A stretch of DNA of 64,000 nt from Brachyhypopomus gauderio (Eukaryota > Chordata > Actinopteri > Gymnotiformes > Hypopomidae), in contig NC_135211.1 of NCBI RefSeq assembly GCF_052324685.1, positions 1,711,105 through 1,775,104 on the forward strand. The letters run 5' to 3'. Positions 13,893 through 22,974 of this stretch are shown here, in pieces. Both the position numbers and the translations under genes were made by a program. The notes beneath the pieces were generated by a model that worked only from the letters and a program-made list of their open reading frames with translations, made no database searches and had not been told where the DNA came from. How positions within the stretch are numbered: position 1 is the stretch's first letter; each line of letters starts with the position of its first letter.

Positions 13893-14392
13893 NNNNNNNN
13901 NNNNNNNNNNNNNNNNNNNNNNNNNNNNNNNNNNNNNNNNNNNNNNNNNNNNNNNNNNNNNNNNNNNNNNNNNNNNNNNNNNNNNNNNNNNNNNNNNNNN
14001 NNNNNNNNNNNNNNNNNNNNNNNNNNNNNNNNNNNNNNNNNNNNNNNNNNNNNNNNNNNNNNNNNNNNNNNNNNNNNNNNNNNNNNNNNNNNNNNNNNNN
14101 NNNNNNNNNNNNNNNNNNNNNNNNNNNNNNNNNNNNNNNNNNNNNNNNNNNNNNNNNNNNNNNNNNNNNNNNNNNNNNNNNNNNNNNNNNNNNNNNNNNN
14201 NNNNNNNNNNNNNNNNNNNNNNNNNNNNNNNNNNNNNNNNNNNNNNNNNNNNNNNNNNNNNNNNNNNNNNNNNNNNNNNNNNNNNNNNNNNNNNNNNNNN
14301 NNNNNNNNNNNNNNNNNNNNNNNNNNNNNNNNNNNNNNNNNNNNNNNNNNNNNNNNNNNNNNNNNNNNNNNNNNNNNNNNNNNNNNNNNNNN
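13893..14392. other. Assembly gap of exactly 500 N
   Basis: All bases are N. The round length suggests a placeholder and not a measured size. The satellite stops inside a monomer on the left, and the tRNA unit begins 25 bp upstream of a tRNA-Asn gene on the right, so the true junction of the two arrays is unseen. Open reading frames running through the N are meaningless. Confidence 0.99.
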
Positions 14393-14423
14393 AACTATGT
14401 AAGCACAGAAGCATCTGGTCTCT

Positions 14424-14424
<1 letters not shown>

Positions 14425-14436
<12 letters not shown>
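14425..14436 (+). promoter_or_regulatory. A box of tRNA-Asn, unit 1
   Basis: TGGCGCAATCGG at tRNA positions 8-19 is the internal A box of a type 2 Pol III promoter, bound by TFIIIC. It lies 7 bp inside each Asn gene; unit 33 has T at position 17. Confidence 0.85.
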
Positions 14437-14464
<28 letters not shown>

Positions 14465-14469
14465 ATGGT

Positions 14470-14480
14470 GGTTCGAGCCC
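14470..14480 (+). promoter_or_regulatory. B box of tRNA-Asn, unit 1
   Basis: GGTTCGAGCCC at tRNA positions 52-62 is the main TFIIIC-binding B box. In class B units it reads GGTTCGGGCCC, changing the near-invariant A58. In unit 18 it reads GGTTTGAGCCC. Confidence 0.88.
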
Positions 14481-14511
14481 ACCCAGGGACGATGTATGTT
14501 CCTTTCTCTTC

Positions 14512-14517
14512 TTTTTT
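14512..14517 (+). terminator. Pol III T6 terminator of tRNA-Asn, unit 1
   Basis: Six T on the + strand begin 20 nt after the tRNA-Asn 3' end, a normal Pol III terminator. The same run lies 94-99 nt after the start of every Asn gene except unit 2, where it is T5. Confidence 0.85.
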
Positions 14518-14564
14518 AGACGTATTTTGCGCAAACAGATTAACTAAATTTCAACATTTCTCTC

Positions 14565-14571
14565 AAACAAA
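14565..14571 (-). terminator. Possible weak TTTGTTT terminator of tRNA-Lys, unit 1
   Basis: The + strand reads AAACAAA, giving TTTGTTT about 10 nt after the tRNA-Lys 3' end. The 89-bp intergenic region has no AAAA on the + strand, so no standard T4 terminator. The next T4 on the - strand lies about 237 nt downstream, beyond the antisense of tRNA-Asn (for example 17114-17117 for the unit 3 Lys gene). Confidence 0.4.
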
Positions 14572-14591
14572 TCAGCCTCTCGCCCAACGTG

Positions 14592-14602
14592 GGGCTCGAA
14601 CC
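14592..14602 (-). promoter_or_regulatory. B box of tRNA-Lys, unit 1
   Basis: GGTTCGAGCCC on the - strand, tRNA positions 52-62. It matches the Asn B box exactly and is unchanged in all 36 Lys copies examined. Confidence 0.88.
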
Positions 14603-14634
14603 CACGACCCTGAGATTAAGAGTCTCATGCTCTA

Positions 14635-14646
14635 CCGACTGAGCTA
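14635..14646 (-). promoter_or_regulatory. A box of tRNA-Lys, unit 1
   Basis: TAGCTCAGTCGG on the - strand, tRNA positions 8-19. Class B units have TCGCTCAGTCGG, replacing the purine at the second position of the A-box consensus, which should weaken TFIIIC contact (inference). Confidence 0.85.
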
Positions 14647-14968
14647 GCCGGGCGTTTTATGTAGGACCCCAAAAGCACTTGCTGTCGCCACATGTTGACA
14701 TGTTGAGCAGGACCTGAGCTATGTTTGTGGAATTTGTGCAGAGACTAAAGACCTTCACCCTTAAACATTCACTAAACCTGGTGCATGATCTCACATCCCA
14801 GAGATTGAGAATCTGGCAAACTAACAATCGAACTGGTCAGGTAACAGCAGCATTTGAAGTGGGGTCAAAAATGTACCATTAAAGGCACTTGACATCCCCG
14901 CTCAGTTTCGTTGCATAGCCTCTTTATAGTTGTTGAAAAAACATTTTGTAGCGGAAGAAAACATTAAT

Positions 14969-14990
14969 TTACTGGAAGACAATCCAGTGA
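14969..14990. other. Spacer hairpin, 8-bp stem and 6-nt loop
   Basis: TTACTGGA and TCCAGTGA flank AGACAA, with one T-G wobble. It is present at the same offset in every unit. Function is unknown, and it may be chance. Confidence 0.4.
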
Positions 14991-15611
14991 TCGCTCTTAA
15001 TATCAAAGTAAAACATGTACTCTGTCCTGATAAAATTTTGACCATGTGCATTTCACCTTGGGATTTAAAGTGTTTCCCGTTAGTCTGAGTACATCAGCTG
15101 AAGGCAGCTTAACTTCTTTTTTGGTTCTTGAAGTCTTTTTTTATTCTCATCCGAAAGGCATATTCTGTTCCAGAAAACATTGGGGATTCCAATGTATCAA
15201 TGACCTAGTTGGGAAAATGATTGCTGAACTCTGTAATGATCCTGATCTCAGCAGTACCAAGTGCCACAAAGGTCCACAAATCAGTTTACTCATGTATTTT
15301 ATTGCCTATGGTTTGGTTTGTAAATGTGTGTTGGTGATATGGATGCATTCATGACACCACATTTTCTGGACAAAATGCGTCTTGGAGCAGAGCTCCTGCA
15401 GTGCTTCCATCAAATCTGTTTTGAATAGGTTTTGGGTGCATTTTCACATATAATTTCAAAAGCGTCATATCTAAGAGGACATAACCCTGCAACTGAAGGC
15501 AAGGGAGCTACACTGTGTAAACTGGTGAAAATCATACACATTCCGATGACTGGTGGACAAAAGGATCAAAACTTTGACAGGAAAAGGGTCTACAAACTGA
15601 CCTTTTGTTTG

Positions 15612-15627
15612 AAGACCTGCAGGTCTT
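15612..15627. other. 16-bp perfect palindrome in the spacer
   Basis: AAGACCTGCAGGTCTT is its own reverse complement and lies about 180 bp upstream of the next tRNA-Asn. In front of the class C units 11, 17, 26, 29 and 32 the last TT becomes GT (GGTCGTGAC), which breaks the outer pairs. Possible protein site or chance. Confidence 0.5.
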
Positions 15628-15804
15628 GACAAGTGAGTAATTGAAGGAAGGGCAAATTTTAGACAAGCTAGCAGAAAAGTGTGAGTGACCTTGATGTTGC
15701 ATCCTTTATGCATTGGCTCATTTCATCAAAAGCCAGCAAACAGGAGGAATGTGCTTGTTGGGTTTTTCTTTTGAGGAAGAACTATGTAAGCACAGAAGCA
15801 TCAG

Positions 15805-15810
15805 GTCTCT

Positions 15811-15851
<41 letters not shown>

Positions 15852-15878
15852 ATGGTGGTTCGAGCCCACCCAGGGACG
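15805..15878 (+). tRNA. tRNA-Asn(GTT), unit 2, class A
   Basis: Identical to the unit 1 gene. The leader has CATCAGG where unit 1 has CATCTGG, and the terminator is T5. This is the first unit whose full upstream region is visible. Confidence 0.95.
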
Positions 15879-15898
15879 ATGTATGTTCCTTTCTCTTC

Positions 15899-15903
15899 TT
15901 TTT
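15899..15903 (+). terminator. Pol III T5 terminator of tRNA-Asn, unit 2
   Basis: The run is one T shorter than in the other 35 units and is the only length change in the array. T5 still suffices for Pol III. Its place in the second unit after the N gap makes a consensus error as likely as a real variant. Confidence 0.75.
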
Positions 15904-15966
15904 AGACGTATTTTGCGCAAACAGATTAACTAAATTTCAACATTTCTCTCAAACAAATCAGCCTCT

Positions 15967-16039
15967 CGCCCAACGTGGGGCTCGAACCCACGACCCTGAG
16001 ATTAAGAGTCTCATGCTCTACCGACTGAGCTAGCCGGGC
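15967..16039 (-). tRNA. tRNA-Lys(CTT), unit 2, class A
   Basis: Intact standard Lys sequence. It lies 88 bp instead of 89 bp from the Asn gene because of the missing T. Confidence 0.95.
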
Positions 16040-17190
16040 GTTTTATGTAGGACCCCAAAAGCACTTGCTGTCGCCACATGTTGACATGTTGAGCAGGACC
16101 TGAGCTATGTTTGTGGAATTTGTGCAGAGACTAAAGACCTTCACCCTTAAACATTCACTAAACCTGGTGCATGATCTCACATCCCAGAGATTGAGAATCT
16201 GGCAAACTAACAATCGAACTGGTCAGGTAACAGCAGCATTTGAAGTGGGGTCAAAAATGTACCATTAAAGGCACTTGACATCCCCGCTCAGTTTCGTTGC
16301 ATAGCCTCTTTATAGTTGTTGAAAAAACGTTTTGTAGCGGAAGAAAACATTAATTTACTGGAAGACAATCCAGTGATCGCTCTTAATATCAAAGTAAAAC
16401 ATGTACTCTGTCCTGATAAAATTTTGACCATGTGCATTTCACCTTGGGATTTAAAGTGTTTCCCGTTAGTCTGAGTACATCAGCTGAAGGCAGCTTAACT
16501 TCTTTTTTGGTTCTTGAAGTCTTTTTTTATTCTCATCCGAAAGGCATATTCTGTTCCAGAAAACATTGGGGATTCCAATGTATCAATGACCTAGTTGGGA
16601 AAATGATTGCTGAACTCTGTAATGATCCTGATCTCAGCAGTACCAAGTGCCACAAAGGTCCACAAATCAGTTTACTCATGTATTTTATTGCCTATGGTTT
16701 GGTTTGTAAATGTGTGTTGGTGATATGGATGCATTCATGACACCACATTTTCTGGACAAAATGCGTCTTGGAGCAGAGCTCCTGCAGTGCTTCCATCAAA
16801 TCTGTTTTGAATAGGTTTTGGGTGCATTTTCACATATAATTTCAAAAGCGTCATATCTAAGAGGACATAACCCTGCAACTGAAGGCAAGGGAGCTACACT
16901 GTGTAAACTGGTGAAAATCATACACATTCCGATGACTGGTGGACAAAAGGATCAAAACTTTGACAGGAAAAGGGTCTACAAACTGACCTTTTGTTTGAAG
17001 ACCTGCAGGTCTTGACAAGTGAGTAATTGAAGGAAGGGCAAATTTTAGACAAGCTAGCAGAAAAGTGTGAGTGACCTTGATGTTGCATCCTTTATGCATT
17101 GGCTCATTTCATCAAAAGCCAGCAAACAGGAGGAATGTGCTTGTTGGGTTTTTCTTTTGAGGAAGAACTATGTAAGCACAGAAGCATCTG

Positions 17191-17196
17191 GTCTCT

Positions 17197-17237
<41 letters not shown>

Positions 17238-17264
17238 ATGGTGGTTCGAGCCCACCCAGGGACG
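17191..17264 (+). tRNA. tRNA-Asn(GTT), unit 3, class A
   Basis: Intact, with the CATCTGG leader marker and T6 terminator. Confidence 0.95.
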
Positions 17265-17353
17265 ATGTATGTTCCTTTCTCTTCTTTTTTAGACGTATTT
17301 TGCGCAAACAGATTAACTAAATTTCAACATTTCTCTCAAACAAATCAGCCTCT

Positions 17354-17426
17354 CGCCCAACGTGGGGCTCGAACCCACGACCCTGAGATTAAGAGTCTCA
17401 TGCTCTACCGACTGAGCTAGCCGGGC
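17354..17426 (-). tRNA. tRNA-Lys(CTT), unit 3, class A
   Basis: Intact, A37 present, CATAAAAC leader. Confidence 0.95.
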
Positions 17427-18577
17427 GTTTTATGTAGGACCCCAAAAGCACTTGCTGTCGCCACATGTTGACATGTTGAGCAGGACCTGAGCTATGTTTG
17501 TGGAATTTGTGCAGAGACTAAAGACCTTCACCCTTAAACATTCACTAAACCTGGTGCATGATCTCACATCCCAGAGATTGAGAATCTGGCAAACTAACAA
17601 TCGAACTGGTCAGGTAACAGCAGCATTTGAAGTGGGGTCAAAAATGTACCATTAAAGGCACTTGACATCCCCGCTCAGTTTCGTTGCATAGCCTCTTTAT
17701 AGTTGTTGAAAAAACGTTTTGTAGCGGAAGAAAACATTAATTTACTGGAAGACAATCCAGTGATCGCTCTTAATATCAAAGTAAAACATGTACTCTGTCC
17801 TGATAAAATTTTGACCATGTGCATTTCACCTTGGGATTTAAAGTGTTTCCCGTTAGTCTGAGTACATCAGCTGAAGGCAGCTTAACTTCTTTTTTGGTTC
17901 TTGAAGTCTTTTTTTATTCTCATCCGAAAGGCATATTCTGTTCCAGAAAACATTGGGGATTCCAATGTATCAATGACCTAGTTGGGAAAATGATTGCTGA
18001 ACTCTGTAATGATCCTGATCTCAGCAGTACCAAGTGCCACAAAGGTCCACAAATCAGTTTACTCATGTATTTTATTGCCTATGGTTTGGTTTGTAAATGT
18101 GTGTTGGTGATATGGATGCATTCATGACACCACATTTTCTGGACAAAATGCGTCTTGGAGCAGAGCTCCTGCAGTGCTTCCATCAAATCTGTTTTGAATA
18201 GGTTTTGGGTGCATTTTCACATATAATTTCAAAAGCGTCATATCTAAGAGGACATAACCCTGCAACTGAAGGCAAGGGAGCTACACTGTGTAAACTGGTG
18301 AAAATCATACACATTCCGATGACTGGTGGACAAAAGGATCAAAACTTTGACAGGAAAAGGGTCTACAAACTGACCTTTTGTTTGAAGACCTGCAGGTCTT
18401 GACAAGTGAGTAATAGAAGGAAGGGCAAATTTTAGACAAGCTAGCAGAAAAGTGTGAGTGACCTTGATGTTGCATCCTTTATGCATTGGCTCATTTCATC
18501 AAAAGCCAGCAAACAGGAGGAATGTGCTTGTTGGGTTTTTCTTTTGAGGAAGAACTATGTAAGCACAGAAGCATCTG

Positions 18578-18583
18578 GTCTCT

Positions 18584-18624
<41 letters not shown>

Positions 18625-18651
18625 ATGGTGGTTCGGGCCCACCCAGGGAAG
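18578..18651 (+). tRNA. tRNA-Asn(GTT), unit 4, class B, probably non-functional
   Basis: First class B copy. A58 is G at 18636 and C72 is A at 18650. A58 pairs with T54 inside the T loop, is the m1A58 site, and is a near-invariant B-box base. C72 should pair with G1, so the acceptor end now has a G-A mismatch. The anticodon arm is intact. Just downstream GATGTATG becomes GATGTGTG. I expect poor transcription, folding and charging (inference). It may still be bound by TFIIIC or be a pseudogene. Confidence 0.85.
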
Positions 18652-18740
18652 ATGTGTGTTCCTTTCTCTTCTTTTTTAGACGTATTTTGCGCAAACAGAT
18701 TAACTAAATTTCAACATTTCTCTCAAACAAATCAGCCTCT

Positions 18741-18813
18741 CGCCCAACGTGGGGCTCGAACCCACGACCCTGAGATTAAGAGTCTCATGCTCTACCGACT
18801 GAGCGAGCCGGAC
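18741..18813 (-). tRNA. tRNA-Lys(CTT), unit 4, class B variant
   Basis: C2 is T at 18812, giving a T-G wobble with G71 in an acceptor stem that already has two wobbles, and A9 is C at 18805, inside the A box. Anticodon loop and B box are normal. The leader CATAAAAC becomes CAAAAAAC. Reduced activity is likely, but loss is less certain than for its Asn partner. Confidence 0.87.
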
Positions 18814-19964
18814 GTTTTTTGTAGGACCCCAAAAGCACTTGCTGTTGCCACATGTTGACATGTTGAGCAGGACCTGAGCTATGTTTGTGGAATTTGTGCA
18901 GAGACTAAAGACCTTCACCCTTAAACATTCACTAAACCTGGTGCATGATCTCACATCCCAGAGATTGAGAATCTGGCAAACTAACAATCGAACTGGTCAG
19001 GTAACAGCAGCATTTGAAGTGGGGTCAAAAATGTACCATTAAAGGCACTTGACATCCCCGCTCAGTTTCGTTGCATAGCCTCTTTATAGTTGTTGAAAAA
19101 ACGTTTTGTAGCGGAAGAAAACATTAATTTACTGGAAGACAATCCAGTGATCGCTCTTAATATCAAAGTAAAACATGTACTCTGTCCTGATAAAATTTTG
19201 ACCATGTGCATTTCACCTTGGGATTTAAAGTGTTTCCCGTTAGTCTGAGTACATCAGCTGAAGGCAGCTTAACTTCTTTTTTGGTTCTTGAAGTCTTTTT
19301 TTATTCTCATCCGAAAGGCATATTCTGTTCCAGAAAACATTGGGGATTCCAATGTATCAATGACCTAGTTGGGAAAATGATTGCTGAACTCTGTAATGAT
19401 CCTGATCTCAGCAGTACCAAGTGCCACAAAGGTCCACAAATCAGTTTACTCATGTATTTTATTGCCTATGGTTTGGTTTGTAAATGTGTGTTGGTGATAT
19501 GGATGCATTCATGACACCACATTTTCTGGACAAAATGCGTCTTGGAGCAGAGCTCCTGCAGTGCTTCCATCAAATCTGTTTTGAATAGGTTTTGGGTGCA
19601 TTTTCACATATAATTTCAAAAGCGTCATATCTAAGAGGACATAACCCTGCAACTGAAGGCAAGGGAGCTACACTGTGTAAACTGGTGAAAATCATACACA
19701 TTCCGATGACTGGTGGACAAAAGGATCAAAACTTTGACAGGAAAAGGGTCTACAAACTGACCTTTTGTTTGAAGACCTGCAGGTCTTGACAAGTGAGTAA
19801 TTGAAGGAAGGGCAAATTTTAGACAAGCTAGCAGAAAAGTGTGAGTGACCTTGATGTTGCATCCTTTATGCATTGGCTCATTTCATCAAAAGCCAGCAAA
19901 CAGGAGGAATGTGCTTGTTGGGTTTTTCTTTTGAGGAAGAACTATGTAAGCACAGAAGCATCTG

Positions 19965-19970
19965 GTCTCT

Positions 19971-20011
<41 letters not shown>

Positions 20012-20038
20012 ATGGTGGTTCGAGCCCACCCAGGGACG
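19965..20038 (+). tRNA. tRNA-Asn(GTT), unit 5, class A
   Basis: Intact, CATCTGG leader; begins the second four-unit block. Confidence 0.95.
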
Positions 20039-20127
20039 ATGTATGTTCCTTTCTCTTCTTTTTTAGACGTATTTTGCGCAAACAGATTAACTAAATTTCA
20101 ACATTTCTCTCAAACAAATCAGCCTCT

Positions 20128-20200
20128 CGCCCAACGTGGGGCTCGAACCCACGACCCTGAGATTAAGAGTCTCATGCTCTACCGACTGAGCTAGCCGGGC
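20128..20200 (-). tRNA. tRNA-Lys(CTT), unit 5, class A
   Basis: Intact. The spacer that follows has the CATTTTG form, as in unit 1. Confidence 0.95.
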
Positions 20201-21351
20201 GTTTTATGTAGGACCCCAAAAGCACTTGCTGTCGCCACATGTTGACATGTTGAGCAGGACCTGAGCTATGTTTGTGGAATTTGTGCAGAGACTAAAGACC
20301 TTCACCCTTAAACATTCACTAAACCTGGTGCATGATCTCACATCCCAGAGATTGAGAATCTGGCAAACTAACAATCGAACTGGTCAGGTAACAGCAGCAT
20401 TTGAAGTGGGGTCAAAAATGTACCATTAAAGGCACTTGACATCCCCGCTCAGTTTCGTTGCATAGCCTCTTTATAGTTGTTGAAAAAACATTTTGTAGCG
20501 GAAGAAAACATTAATTTACTGGAAGACAATCCAGTGATCGCTCTTAATATCAAAGTAAAACATGTACTCTGTCCTGATAAAATTTTGACCATGTGCATTT
20601 CACCTTGGGATTTAAAGTGTTTCCCGTTAGTCTGAGTACATCAGCTGAAGGCAGCTTAACTTCTTTTTTGGTTCTTGAAGTCTTTTTTTATTCTCATCCG
20701 AAAGGCATATTCTGTTCCAGAAAACATTGGGGATTCCAATGTATCAATGACCTAGTTGGGAAAATGATTGCTGAACTCTGTAATGATCCTGATCTCAGCA
20801 GTACCAAGTGCCACAAAGGTCCACAAATCAGTTTACTCATGTATTTTATTGCCTATGGTTTGGTTTGTAAATGTGTGTTGGTGATATGGATGCATTCATG
20901 ACACCACATTTTCTGGACAAAATGCGTCTTGGAGCAGAGCTCCTGCAGTGCTTCCATCAAATCTGTTTTGAATAGGTTTTGGGTGCATTTTCACATATAA
21001 TTTCAAAAGCGTCATATCTAAGAGGACATAACCCTGCAACTGAAGGCAAGGGAGCTACACTGTGTAAACTGGTGAAAATCATACACATTCCGATGACTGG
21101 TGGACAAAAGGATCAAAACTTTGACAGGAAAAGGGTCTACAAACTGACCTTTTGTTTGAAGACCTGCAGGTCTTGACAAGTGAGTAATTGAAGGAAGGGC
21201 AAATTTTAGACAAGCTAGCAGAAAAGTGTGAGTGACCTTGATGTTGCATCCTTTATGCATTGGCTCATTTCATCAAAAGCCAGCAAACAGGAGGAATGTG
21301 CTTGTTGGGTTTTTCTTTTGAGGAAGAACTATGTAAGCACAGAAGCATCAG

Positions 21352-21357
21352 GTCTCT

Positions 21358-21398
<41 letters not shown>

Positions 21399-21425
21399 AT
21401 GGTGGTTCGAGCCCACCCAGGGACG
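21352..21425 (+). tRNA. tRNA-Asn(GTT), unit 6, class A
   Basis: Intact, CATCAGG leader, T6 terminator. Confidence 0.95.
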
Positions 21426-21514
21426 ATGTATGTTCCTTTCTCTTCTTTTTTAGACGTATTTTGCGCAAACAGATTAACTAAATTTCAACATTTCTCTCAA
21501 ACAAATCAGCCTCT

Positions 21515-21587
21515 CGCCCAACGTGGGGCTCGAACCCACGACCCTGAGATTAAGAGTCTCATGCTCTACCGACTGAGCTAGCCGGGC
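21515..21587 (-). tRNA. tRNA-Lys(CTT), unit 6, class A
   Basis: Intact standard copy. Confidence 0.95.
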
Positions 21588-22738
21588 GTTTTATGTAGGA
21601 CCCCAAAAGCACTTGCTGTCGCCACATGTTGACATGTTGAGCAGGACCTGAGCTATGTTTGTGGAATTTGTGCAGAGACTAAAGACCTTCACCCTTAAAC
21701 ATTCACTAAACCTGGTGCATGATCTCACATCCCAGAGATTGAGAATCTGGCAAACTAACAATCGAACTGGTCAGGTAACAGCAGCATTTGAAGTGGGGTC
21801 AAAAATGTACCATTAAAGGCACTTGACATCCCCGCTCAGTTTCGTTGCATAGCCTCTTTATAGTTGTTGAAAAAACGTTTTGTAGCGGAAGAAAACATTA
21901 ATTTACTGGAAGACAATCCAGTGATCGCTCTTAATATCAAAGTAAAACATGTACTCTGTCCTGATAAAATTTTGACCATGTGCATTTCACCTTGGGATTT
22001 AAAGTGTTTCCCGTTAGTCTGAGTACATCAGCTGAAGGCAGCTTAACTTCTTTTTTGGTTCTTGAAGTCTTTTTTTATTCTCATCCGAAAGGCATATTCT
22101 GTTCCAGAAAACATTGGGGATTCCAATGTATCAATGACCTAGTTGGGAAAATGATTGCTGAACTCTGTAATGATCCTGATCTCAGCAGTACCAAGTGCCA
22201 CAAAGGTCCACAAATCAGTTTACTCATGTATTTTATTGCCTATGGTTTGGTTTGTAAATGTGTGTTGGTGATATGGATGCATTCATGACACCACATTTTC
22301 TGGACAAAATGCGTCTTGGAGCAGAGCTCCTGCAGTGCTTCCATCAAATCTGTTTTGAATAGGTTTTGGGTGCATTTTCACATATAATTTCAAAAGCGTC
22401 ATATCTAAGAGGACATAACCCTGCAACTGAAGGCAAGGGAGCTACACTGTGTAAACTGGTGAAAATCATACACATTCCGATGACTGGTGGACAAAAGGAT
22501 CAAAACTTTGACAGGAAAAGGGTCTACAAACTGACCTTTTGTTTGAAGACCTGCAGGTCTTGACAAGTGAGTAATTGAAGGAAGGGCAAATTTTAGACAA
22601 GCTAGCAGAAAAGTGTGAGTGACCTTGATGTTGCATCCTTTATGCATTGGCTCATTTCATCAAAAGCCAGCAAACAGGAGGAATGTGCTTGTTGGGTTTT
22701 TCTTTTGAGGAAGAACTATGTAAGCACAGAAGCATCTG

Positions 22739-22744
22739 GTCTCT

Positions 22745-22785
<41 letters not shown>

Positions 22786-22812
22786 ATGGTGGTTCGAGCC
22801 CACCCAGGGACG
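22739..22812 (+). tRNA. tRNA-Asn(GTT), unit 7, class A
   Basis: Intact, CATCTGG leader. Confidence 0.95.
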
Positions 22813-22901
22813 ATGTATGTTCCTTTCTCTTCTTTTTTAGACGTATTTTGCGCAAACAGATTAACTAAATTTCAACATTTCTCTCAAACAAATCAGCCTC
22901 T

Positions 22902-22974
22902 CGCCCAACGTGGGGCTCGAACCCACGACCCTGAGATTAAGAGTCTCATGCTCTACCGACTGAGCTAGCCGGGC
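22902..22974 (-). tRNA. tRNA-Lys(CTT), unit 7, class A
   Basis: Intact standard copy. Confidence 0.95.

Larger units (their letters stand above)
14418..14491 (+). tRNA. tRNA-Asn(GTT), unit 1, class A
   Basis: Delivers asparagine to AAC/AAU codons in cytosolic translation. The 74 nt fold into a full cloverleaf: acceptor GTCTCTG with CAGGGAC, D stem GCGC, anticodon stem TTCGG with CCGAA around loop CTGTTAA (anticodon GTT at 34-36), T stem GGTGG with CCACC, T loop TTCGAGC, and discriminator G73. No intron and no encoded CCA, as in animals. A and B boxes are intact and a T6 terminator follows by 20 nt. The variable loop has A47, where I recall T in the common vertebrate gene; this holds for all 36 copies. 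It faces tRNA-Lys across 89 bp. Only 25 bp of its leader lies right of the N gap. Confidence 0.96.
14581..14653 (-). tRNA. tRNA-Lys(CTT), unit 1, class A
   Basis: Decodes AAG as lysine. The 73 nt form a full cloverleaf: acceptor GCCCGGC with GTTGGGC (two G-T wobbles), D arm GCTC/GAGC, anticodon stem TGAGA/TCTCA around CTCTTAA (anticodon CTT, A37 present), T stem CGTGGG with CCCACG, and discriminator G73. From memory the sequence equals the human gene. The leader on its strand ends CATAAAAC, a possible TATA-like element close to the start. Its terminator is weak: no T4 occurs within 200 nt downstream. Confidence 0.96.
14654..15804. other. Non-coding spacer of the tRNA unit (representative, unit 1)
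   Basis: About 1151 bp between tRNA-Lys and the next tRNA-Asn, repeated in every unit with few substitutions; the last copy, 63198-64000, is cut by the window edge. It contains ORFs of 102 codons (15046-15354, +), 65 codons (15432-15629, +) and 80 codons (15471-15713, -). They overlap each other, show no domain I recognise, and are conserved only because the whole unit is. No third tRNA, snRNA or SINE was recognised. Short hairpins lie at 14969-14990 and around the AGATTGAGAATCT motif near 14803. Confidence 0.8.
14418..19964. repeat. Four-unit higher-order block, copy 1 (units 1-4, A A A B)
   Basis: The order of classes and of the leader marker (CATCTGG, CATCAGG, CATCTGG, CATCTGG just upstream of tRNA-Asn) matches units 5-8. 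Length is 5547 bp, one less than four units, because of the T missing in unit 2. Not every spacer marker agrees: the CATTTTG/CGTTTTG site downstream of tRNA-Lys differs in the fourth unit. Confidence 0.6.

Noticed and set aside
13494-14547. Long ORFs crossing the gap on both strands
   Set aside because: Most of each is N, so no coding inference is possible.
15046-15354. 102-codon ORF in the tRNA spacer, repeated in every unit
   Set aside because: Its conservation equals that of the whole unit, other strands and frames are just as open, there is no domain I recognise, and no promoter or poly(A) context was seen.
15471-15713. 80-codon - strand ORF in the spacer, and 65-codon + ORF overlapping it
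   Set aside because: They overlap on opposite strands, have no recognisable motif, and vary only at neutral-looking class markers.
15731-15741. AGCCAGCAAACAG in the spacer resembling GCCAGCAAACGC of the satellite
   Set aside because: About ten matching bases with no flanking similarity; chance is sufficient.
14654-15804. A third tRNA, a snRNA or 5S rRNA in the unit spacer
   Set aside because: No second pair of A/B boxes, no anticodon arm and no snRNA or 5S signature was seen on either strand.
17104-17307. 67- to 77-codon ORFs over tRNA-Asn
   Set aside because: They are translations of the tRNA gene and its flanks.
18700-18987. 95-codon - strand ORF present only in class B units and near units 34-35
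   Set aside because: It reads through the tRNA-Lys gene and exists only because class B/E changes remove stop codons near the tRNA.
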